This document shows, piece after piece, positions 1 to 5,645 of a stretch of 5,645 nucleotides of DNA; position 1 is the first letter of the stretch, and each line of letters starts with the position of its first letter. Both the position numbers and the translations under genes were made by a program. Under the pieces are notes generated by a model, which searched no databases, was not told the DNA's origin, and saw only the letters and a program-made list of their open reading frames with translations. The DNA is from an uncultured Clostridia bacterium (GTDB taxonomy: Bacteria; Bacillota; Clostridia; Christensenellales; CAG-138): contig CALEPU010000236.1 of the NCBI GenBank assembly GCA_937913075.1, positions 1 to 5,645 on the forward strand, in the 5' to 3' direction.

Positions 1-2085
1 TCGCCCGCAAAGGCAAAGACGATATCAAAATATCTCGGCTCGAAGTATAAGGTGATCGCGTCAAACGGTCACATCCGCGATCTGCCGAAGAGCCAGCTCG
101 GCGTCGACATAGAGAACGGCTTTGAGCCCAAATACATCACCCTCAGAGGCAGGGGCGAGGTGCTTGACAATATTAAGAAAGAGGCAAAAAAGGCAAACAG
201 GGTGTTGCTCGCAACCGACCCGGACCGCGAGGGCGAGGCGATCTCCTGGCATCTTGCATATGCTCTTAAAATAGATCCAAAGGCCAACTGCCGCGTCGTT
301 TTCAACGAGATAACAAAGTCGGTGCTCCAAGCCTCCATCAAAAAGGCCCGTCCCATCGACGAAAAGCTTGTTGACGCTCAGCAGGCAAGAAGGGTTTTAG
401 ACAGGCTCGTCGGCTACAAGATAAGCCCGCTCCTTTGGCGCAAGGTTCGCAAGGGGCTTTCCGCCGGCAGGGTGCAGTCCGTCGCCACGCGCATAATATG
501 CGACAGGGAGCAGGAGATAAACGATTTTGTGCAGGAGGAGTATTGGACGGTTTCCGCCTTCCTCCGTCTGCCGCATATGCGCAAGAATACCGAGGTCAAG
601 TTCTACGGCTACAACGGCGAAAAGACCGAGCTAACGACCGAGGCGCAGGCAAACGCCGTAGTCGAGGAGAGCTCGCGGCACGCTTTTGTATTGGGTGACG
701 TCAAAAAGGCAGAGAAGGTCCGCCATGCGCCGCCCCCCTTCACAACGAGCAGTATGCTGCAAGAGGCTTCGCGAAAGCTCAATTTGAGCTCCAAGCAGAC
801 CACAAGCTACGCACAGCAGCTCTACGAGGGCGTTGAGATAAAGGGCAGGGGCAGCGTTTCGCTGATAACCTATATCCGTACGGACTCCGTAAGGGTCTCC
901 GCCGAGGCACAGGCGGCGGCGCTCGACCACATACGTGCCGAGTACGGCGCCCGGTACGCGCCGGAGCGTCCCAACGTGTACCGCGGCAGGGCAAACGCGC
1001 AGGATGCGCATGAGGCTATCCGCCCCACAAACCTGCTGCTTTCGCCTGCAATGCTTAAAGACTCCCTCAACGGCGGTCTTTACAAGCTTTACAAGCTTAT
1101 CTACGAGCGCTTCCTTGCAAGCCAGATGACGAACGCAGTGTTCGAGACAACGCTTGCCGCCTTTGAAGCCGGCTCCTGCACTTACAGAGCAACCGGCATC
1201 AAGACCACCTTCGACGGCTACACCAAGGTCTATTCCGAGGGCAACGACGAAGCGGAGGATAAGGAGGACAGCCTGCCGGAGCTTATTGCGGGCTCCGAGT
1301 ATCAGGCGGCGGAGGTCACGCCCACAAAGCACCTCACCCAACCTCCCGCAAGGTATACTGAGGCTTCGCTCGTTAAGACCCTTGAGGAGAAGGGCATAGG
1401 CAGACCCTCTACCTATTCTCCCACCATCACCACCATCATAGACAGGGGCTATATCTGCAAGGAGAAAAAGCAGCTCATGCCTACCGATCTCGGCGTTGCC
1501 GTCAACGGGCTTATGAAGGAGTATTTTACCGATATCGTCGACGTAAGATTTACCGCCGATATGGAAAATAAGCTCGACGACGTTGAGAGCGGAGAAAAGC
1601 CCTGGAAGCAGATAATAGGCGATTTCTATCCCGCCTTCGAGCGGGAGCTCAAAGCTGCTGAGGAGCAGATAGGCAGCGTTGAGCTGCCTCCCGATCCTGT
1701 TTCCGACGTTAAGTGCGATAAGTGCGGCAAGCTGATGGTCTATAAGGAGGGGCGCTTCGGCAGGTTCCTCGCCTGTCCGGATTACCCCAAGTGCAAGAAC
1801 ACCAAGAGCATAAACGATTATATCAACGTCAAGTGTCCCGAATGCGGCGGCGAGCTCATAAAGCTCCGCAGCAGGAAGGGAAAAACTTATTATGCCTGTG
1901 AGAACCGCCCCGGCTGCGCCTTCTATTCCTTCAACCGTCCTACGGGGGATAACTGCCCCAAGTGCGGCAGGTTCATGGTGCAGCGCATAGGAAAGAACGG
2001 CAGCTACAAGCAGTGCTCAGATACCGAGCATTGCGGTTACGTGCTGCGTCCCACGGCAAAACAAAAGGAAGAGGAGAACGAGTGA
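1..2085 (+). CDS. topA: DNA topoisomerase I (type IA), 5' end outside the window
   Basis: Type IA topoisomerase that relaxes negatively supercoiled DNA by nicking one strand through a 5'-phosphotyrosine link. The frame is open from base 1, giving 694 residues. The first codons read SPAKAKT, the motif that directly follows the catalytic Toprim glutamate in this family, so only about 8-10 N-terminal residues are missing. Residue numbers here count from base 1. The Toprim acidic motif TDPDREGEA lies at 214-240 (Asp codons 217 and 223), SAGRVQS at 460-480, the active-site tyrosine of ITYIRTDS at codon 871 (residue 291), HEAIRPT at 1009-1029, and EEKGIGRPST at 1384-1413. Three C4 zinc fingers close the protein, with first Cys pairs at 1714/1723, 1834/1843 and 1954/1963 and second pairs at 1774/1792, 1897/1915 and 2014/2032. 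All twelve cysteines are present. Length and layout are normal for Bacillota TopA. A GTG at 52 is internal and not the start. The stop abuts trmFO. Confidence 0.97.
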   Translation, partial: SPAKAKTISKYLGSKYKVIASNGHIRDLPKSQLGVDIENGFEPKYITLRGRGEVLDNIKKEAKKANRVLLATDPDREGEAISWHLAYALKIDPKANCRVVFNEITKSVLQASIKKARPIDEKLVDAQQARRVLDRLVGYKISPLLWRKVRKGLSAGRVQSVATRIICDREQEINDFVQEEYWTVSAFLRLPHMRKNTEVKFYGYNGEKTELTTEAQANAVVEESSRHAFVLGDVKKAEKVRHAPPPFTTSSMLQEASRKLNLSSKQTTSYAQQLYEGVEIKGRGSVSLITYIRTDSVRVSAEAQAAALDHIRAEYGARYAPERPNVYRGRANAQDAHEAIRPTNLLLSPAMLKDSLNGGLYKLYKLIYERFLASQMTNAVFETTLAAFEAGSCTYRATGIKTTFDGYTKVYSEGNDEAEDKEDSLPELIAGSEYQAAEVTPTKHLTQPPARYTEASLVKTLEEKGIGRPSTYSPTITTIIDRGYICKEKKQLMPTDLGVAVNGLMKEYFTDIVDVRFTADMENKLDDVESGEKPWKQIIGDFYPAFERELKAAEEQIGSVELPPDPVSDVKCDKCGKLMVYKEGRFGRFLACPDYPKCKNTKSINDYINVKCPECGGELIKLRSRKGKTYYACENRPGCAFYSFNRPTGDNCPKCGRFMVQRIGKNGSYKQCSDTEHCGYVLRPTAKQKEEENE
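2072..2076 (+). promoter_or_regulatory. Ribosome binding site for trmFO
   Basis: AGGAG within a longer purine run (AAGGAAGAGGAG, 2065-2076) inside the last codons of topA. It lies 11 bases before the ATG at 2088 and 5 bases before a GTG at 2082, so it is compatible with either start and does not settle the choice alone. Confidence 0.6.
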
Positions 2086-2087
2086 GA

Positions 2088-3398
2088 ATGAGGCAGGGTA
2101 TCACGGCTTCGGTAATCGGCGCGGGTCTTGCCGGGTGCGAGGCGGCTTATCAGCTTGCCGAACGCGGTATTTCCGTGCGCCTTGTCGAGATGAAGCCTAA
2201 GCGATACCAGCCCGCGCATAAGCTCGATACATATGCTGAGCTCGTTTGTTCCAACTCCTTCCGTGCCGCCAACGTCGAAAACGCGGTAGGTCTCTTAAAA
2301 CAGGAGCTTCGCACGCTGGGCTCGCTCATAATGCAGTGCGCAGACGAGACGGCAGTGCCCGCCGGCGGCGCGCTCGCAGTAGATAGGCTTGGGTTTTCCG
2401 AGCTTGTAACAAAGAGGATAAAGGCTCATCCTCTTATCAAGGTCGTCTGCGAGGAGGCATTGACAATTCCGAATTCGCCGGCGATAATAGCCACGGGGCC
2501 CCTGACCGACGGCAGCCTGCTCGAGGAAATCGAGCGTGTGACGGGCAGCACTTTGCACTTTCATGACGCCGCGGCGCCTATCGTCACATACGAGTCCATC
2601 GATATGAGCAAGGCGTTCGTAAGCTCTCGTTACGATAAGGGGGCGGATTACATCAACTGCCCCATGAGCATGGAGGAGTATTATACCTTCGTCCGTGCGC
2701 TGCTTCAAGCCGAGCGGGCGCCGCTGCATGAGTTCGAGACGCCGAGGGTGTTTGAGGGCTGTATGCCGGTCGAGATAATGGCAGGCAGGGGAGACCTCAC
2801 GCTGGCTTACGGACCGATGAAGCCGGTCGGCATCACCGATCCGCATACGGGCAAGCGCCCTTTTGCGGTCGTTCAGCTTCGGCGCGATAACGCCGAGGGC
2901 AGCCTTTACAATATGGTCGGCTTCCAAACCAACCTTAAATTCGGGGAGCAGAAGCGCGTGTTCAGGCTCATACCCGGGCTTGAAAACGCCGAGTTTGTCC
3001 GTTACGGAGTCATGCACAGGAATTCATACCTCAATTCTCCGGGCATGCTCACGCCGCAGTATATGTCAGCCTCGCACAGCGGGCTGTTCTTCGCCGGACA
3101 GCTTACGGGCGTTGAGGGCTATATTGAAAGCGCTTCTTCCGGCTTTGTCGCGGGAGTGAGCCTCGCAAGGCTGCTTAATGGTCAGGAGCCTGTTGATTTC
3201 ACAAGGCGAACCGCATTGGGCTCGCTTGCACATTACGTTGCGGAGTATAACGGCTCCGATTTCCAACCCATGAACGTCACCTTCGGCATTATGGAACAGC
3301 TCGATAATGCACCGAGGAACAAAAAAGAGAGGGGCGCCGCGTACGCCGAAAGGTCGCTCGCCCATATAAAAAGCTTATTATCCGGAGGGAATATTTGA
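2088..3398 (+). CDS. trmFO: Methylenetetrahydrofolate--tRNA-(uracil-5-)-methyltransferase TrmFO
   Basis: Folate- and FAD-dependent enzyme that makes 5-methyluridine at position 54 of the tRNA T-loop, taking the carbon from 5,10-methylenetetrahydrofolate; formerly called Gid. Cytoplasmic, 436 residues, close to the usual family length. The N-terminal dinucleotide-binding motif GAGLAG is at residues 11-16, followed by the family segment AELVCSNS with Cys54 (codon 2247). The second conserved cysteine, in FEGCMP, is Cys225 (codon 2760). These correspond to the functional Cys pair of B. subtilis TrmFO (Cys53/Cys226). VQLR begins at residue 262, and a second FAD-contact segment, FFAGQLTGVEGY, is at 334-345. 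The C-terminal FQPMN block is also present. I chose the ATG at 2088, two bases after the topA stop. A GTG at 2082 overlapping that stop would add only two residues and cannot be excluded. The frame stays open further upstream but that part is topA in another frame. No xerC/codV gene follows, unlike in Bacillus. Confidence 0.96.
   Translation: MRQGITASVIGAGLAGCEAAYQLAERGISVRLVEMKPKRYQPAHKLDTYAELVCSNSFRAANVENAVGLLKQELRTLGSLIMQCADETAVPAGGALAVDRLGFSELVTKRIKAHPLIKVVCEEALTIPNSPAIIATGPLTDGSLLEEIERVTGSTLHFHDAAAPIVTYESIDMSKAFVSSRYDKGADYINCPMSMEEYYTFVRALLQAERAPLHEFETPRVFEGCMPVEIMAGRGDLTLAYGPMKPVGITDPHTGKRPFAVVQLRRDNAEGSLYNMVGFQTNLKFGEQKRVFRLIPGLENAEFVRYGVMHRNSYLNSPGMLTPQYMSASHSGLFFAGQLTGVEGYIESASSGFVAGVSLARLLNGQEPVDFTRRTALGSLAHYVAEYNGSDFQPMNVTFGIMEQLDNAPRNKKERGAAYAERSLAHIKSLLSGGNI
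3384..3389 (+). promoter_or_regulatory. Ribosome binding site for hslV
   Basis: GGAGGG lies in the last codons of trmFO, 10 bases before the hslV ATG at 3400. It supports the ATG over the in-frame TTG at 3409, which would shorten the propeptide to three residues. Confidence 0.75.
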
Positions 3399-3399
3399 T

Positions 3400-3936
3400 A
3401 TGCAGGAATTGAAGGGTACAACGATAGTCGCCGTCCGCCGCGGCAGCAGCTGTGCGATAGCGGGCGACGGTCAGGTCACCTTGGGTGAAACCACCATTAT
3501 GAAGCACACCGCAAAGAAGGTGCGCAGGATATATCACGGCAAGGTCGCCGTCGGCTTTGCCGGCACGGTCGCCGACGCATTTACGCTCTGCGACAGGTTT
3601 GAGAATAAATTGGAGCAGTACGGCGGAGGCTTGCGCCGCGCGGCGGTCGCTCTCGCTCAGGATTGGCGAAGCGACAAGGTAATGCGTCAGCTTCAAGCGC
3701 TGCTCATTTGCGCCGATGACGACGAGCTTTTGATAGTCTCCGGCACCGGCGAGGTCATAGACCCCGACGACGGCATCGCGGCCATAGGCTCCGGCGGAAT
3801 GTATGCGCTCGCCGCTGCAAGGGCGCTTAAAAACAATACCGAGCTTTCCGCCGCCGAGATAGCGGAGAAGGCTATACGCATCGCTTCCGAGATCTGCGTC
3901 TACACCAACGACAATATCACCGTGGAGGAGGTTTAA
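3400..3936 (+). CDS. hslV: ATP-dependent protease subunit HslV (ClpQ)
   Basis: Proteolytic subunit of the HslUV (ClpQY) protease, a bacterial relative of the proteasome beta subunit with an N-terminal threonine nucleophile. It forms a double-hexamer chamber fed by the HslU unfoldase. The 178 residues match the family length. The protein begins MQELKG followed by TTIVAVRRG; by alignment Thr7 (codon 3418) is the mature N-terminus after removal of a six-residue propeptide. GDGQ is at residues 22-25, the KKVRR segment carrying the catalytic lysine has Lys39/Lys40, and GSGG is at 130-133. The C-terminal CVYTND segment is also typical. The sequence resembles B. subtilis CodW more than E. coli HslV, for example in MKHTAKKVR. 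In this protein Gln follows Met, so simple Met removal should not expose a usable nucleophile. The gene sits one base after the trmFO stop and its last codons contain the hslU ribosome binding site. Confidence 0.97.
   Translation: MQELKGTTIVAVRRGSSCAIAGDGQVTLGETTIMKHTAKKVRRIYHGKVAVGFAGTVADAFTLCDRFENKLEQYGGGLRRAAVALAQDWRSDKVMRQLQALLICADDDELLIVSGTGEVIDPDDGIAAIGSGGMYALAAARALKNNTELSAAEIAEKAIRIASEICVYTNDNITVEEV
3924..3931 (+). promoter_or_regulatory. Strong ribosome binding site for hslU
   Basis: GGAGGAGG, a near-ideal Shine-Dalgarno sequence, overlaps the last sense codons of hslV (two Glu codons and Val) and ends 8 bases before the hslU ATG. It fixes the hslU start and fits coupled synthesis of the two protease subunits. 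Confidence 0.85.
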
Positions 3937-3939
3937 ACT

Positions 3940-5334
<1,395 letters not shown>

Positions 5335-5354
5335 CGGTATAACCTAAAAATAAA

Positions 5355-5359
5355 AGGGG
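5355..5359 (+). promoter_or_regulatory. Ribosome binding site for the lipoprotein gene
   Basis: AGGGG in the AT-rich gap after hslU, 8 bases before a GTG at 5368. It selects this GTG over the later ATG at 5392, which would remove the basic N-terminus of the signal peptide. Confidence 0.6.
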
Positions 5360-5367
5360 TTTTTAAA

Positions 5368-5645
5368 GTGAAAAAAACTATTGCCGTAATAATGACAGCC
5401 GTGCTGATATTATGCCTTTTAACCGGCTGCACCCAAGAGAAGGAGCAGGTAGTCGATACCCGCAAGCTTCACGTGGATGCAAACGGTGCGGTCATAATAC
5501 CCGCGGGCGATATTACGGGCTTCGAGCAATTGACGGCCGAACCTACGGCCGAGCCCACGCCGACGCCAACGCCCACTGCCGCGCCTACGCAGACGCCGAC
5601 ACAGGCCCCCGCAACGCAGGCGCGGCAGTGGGCGTTGGCGTCGGC
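5368..5645 (+). CDS. Predicted lipoprotein with Pro/Thr-rich linker, 3' end outside the window
   Basis: I do not recognise the family. The visible 92 residues begin with a lipoprotein signal peptide: two lysines (residues 2-3), a hydrophobic stretch from about 5 to 18, and the lipobox LTGC with Cys21 (codon 5428) as the expected lipidation site. The product should therefore be anchored to the outer face of the cytoplasmic membrane. Next come a charged segment (22-37), a short non-repetitive stretch (38-56), and an Ala/Pro/Thr linker (57-84) such as normally joins a lipid anchor to an extracellular domain. No such domain is visible. From residue 85 the reading changes to ARQWALAS, coded by an exact reverse complement of the linker DNA, so this tail is probably not genuine. 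The start is GTG at 5368, chosen by signal peptide and ribosome binding site. The gene lies 33 bases after hslU on the same strand with no visible terminator between, so it may be co-transcribed or may have its own weak promoter. Confidence 0.75.
   Translation, partial: MKKTIAVIMTAVLILCLLTGCTQEKEQVVDTRKLHVDANGAVIIPAGDITGFEQLTAEPTAEPTPTPTPTAAPTQTPTQAPATQARQWALAS
5539..5613 (+). repeat. Low-complexity Pro/Thr-coding repeat
   Basis: Degenerate short repeats based on ACG/CCG-type codons encode alternating Pro and Thr with some Glu, Ala and Gln (residues 58-82 of the lipoprotein). The coding strand here is strongly C-rich. Such tracts are common in clostridial surface lipoproteins, vary in length, and are difficult to assemble. 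Confidence 0.8.
5559..5645. repeat. Perfect 28-bp inverted repeat ending at the window edge
   Basis: Bases 5559-5586 and 5618-5645 are exact reverse complements over 28 positions, separated by 31 bases. The match breaks inward at 5587/5617 and continues outward to the last base of the window, so the true arm may be longer. The left arm encodes linker residues 64-73 of the lipoprotein; the right arm interrupts the Pro/Thr pattern. It is most likely a fold-back or assembly artefact at a contig end, but a real inverted duplication is possible. Confidence 0.9.

Noticed and set aside
1078..1098. Short tandem repeat of CTTTACAAG in topA
   Set aside because: It encodes LYKLYKL, which matches the usual sequence before the conserved ERFLASQM-type segment of TopA, so it reflects protein conservation rather than a DNA repeat.
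631..1341. 236-codon minus-strand open frame inside topA
   Set aside because: A shadow of the topA reading frame. It shows an odd Cys/Arg-rich composition and no recognisable motif.
1962..2087. Upstream extension of the trmFO frame into topA
   Set aside because: The extra 42 residues are the third zinc-finger code of topA read in another frame. The TrmFO family begins just before the GAGLAG motif, which fits a start at 2088 or 2082.
5338..5343. TATAAC as a -10 promoter element for the lipoprotein gene
   Set aside because: It matches the -10 consensus at five of six positions, but the best -35 candidate at a spacing of 17 (TGCATA, 5315-5320) matches only three of six. AT-rich gaps often give such hits, so it is a possibility, not a call.
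5335..5367. Terminator after hslU
   Set aside because: The gap is AT-rich and contains GGGGTTTTT, but no complementary CCCC arm lies nearby to form a stem.
5559..5645. Inverted repeat as a Rho-independent terminator
   Set aside because: The loop is 31 bases, no T-run is visible after the stem because the window ends there, and the stem lies inside an open reading frame in the linker.

Overview
The window reads as a stretch of chromosome from a Clostridia-like member of the Bacillota (Firmicutes), probably an uncultured anaerobe. This rests on three things. The gene order topA, trmFO, hslV, hslU follows the Bacillota cluster known in Bacillus subtilis as topA-trmFO-codV-codW-codX-codY. TrmFO is the folate-dependent tRNA methyltransferase typical of Gram-positive bacteria. 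The proteins resemble their Bacillota counterparts by eye. All genes lie on the + strand, base composition is moderately GC-rich, and AGG (Arg) and ATA (Ile) codons are common throughout. Genus cannot be decided by reading.

Layout: 1-2085 is topA (DNA topoisomerase I) lacking only its first few codons. 2088-3398 is trmFO, starting at the topA stop. 3400-3936 is hslV and 3940-5334 is hslU, the two halves of the HslUV (ClpQY) ATP-dependent protease. After a 33-base AT-rich gap, a lipoprotein gene begins at 5368 and runs off the end of the window. The gaps between the first four genes are 2, 1 and 3 bases, each with a purine-rich ribosome binding site inside the preceding gene. They look like one translationally coupled transcription unit. 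I see no terminator before the lipoprotein gene, so it may be read through from the same transcript. No stretch over 300 bases lacks a gene, and I see no RNA gene, CRISPR array, insertion sequence or phage feature.

Functionally this is a housekeeping block: relaxation of negative supercoils (TopA), m5U54 formation in tRNA (TrmFO) and stress or regulatory proteolysis (HslUV). The link between these roles is conserved gene order rather than a shared pathway. Compared with the Bacillus arrangement, the recombinase codV/xerC is missing between trmFO and hslV, and codY does not follow hslU.

The most notable sequence feature is at the extreme right end. The last 28 bases (5618-5645) are an exact reverse complement of 5559-5586 inside the Pro/Thr-rich linker of the lipoprotein. 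The Pro-Thr reading stops where this arm begins. This looks more like a fold-back or assembly-graph artefact at a contig end than a real element, so the lipoprotein sequence after about residue 84 should not be trusted. I found no convincing new biological system in the window.
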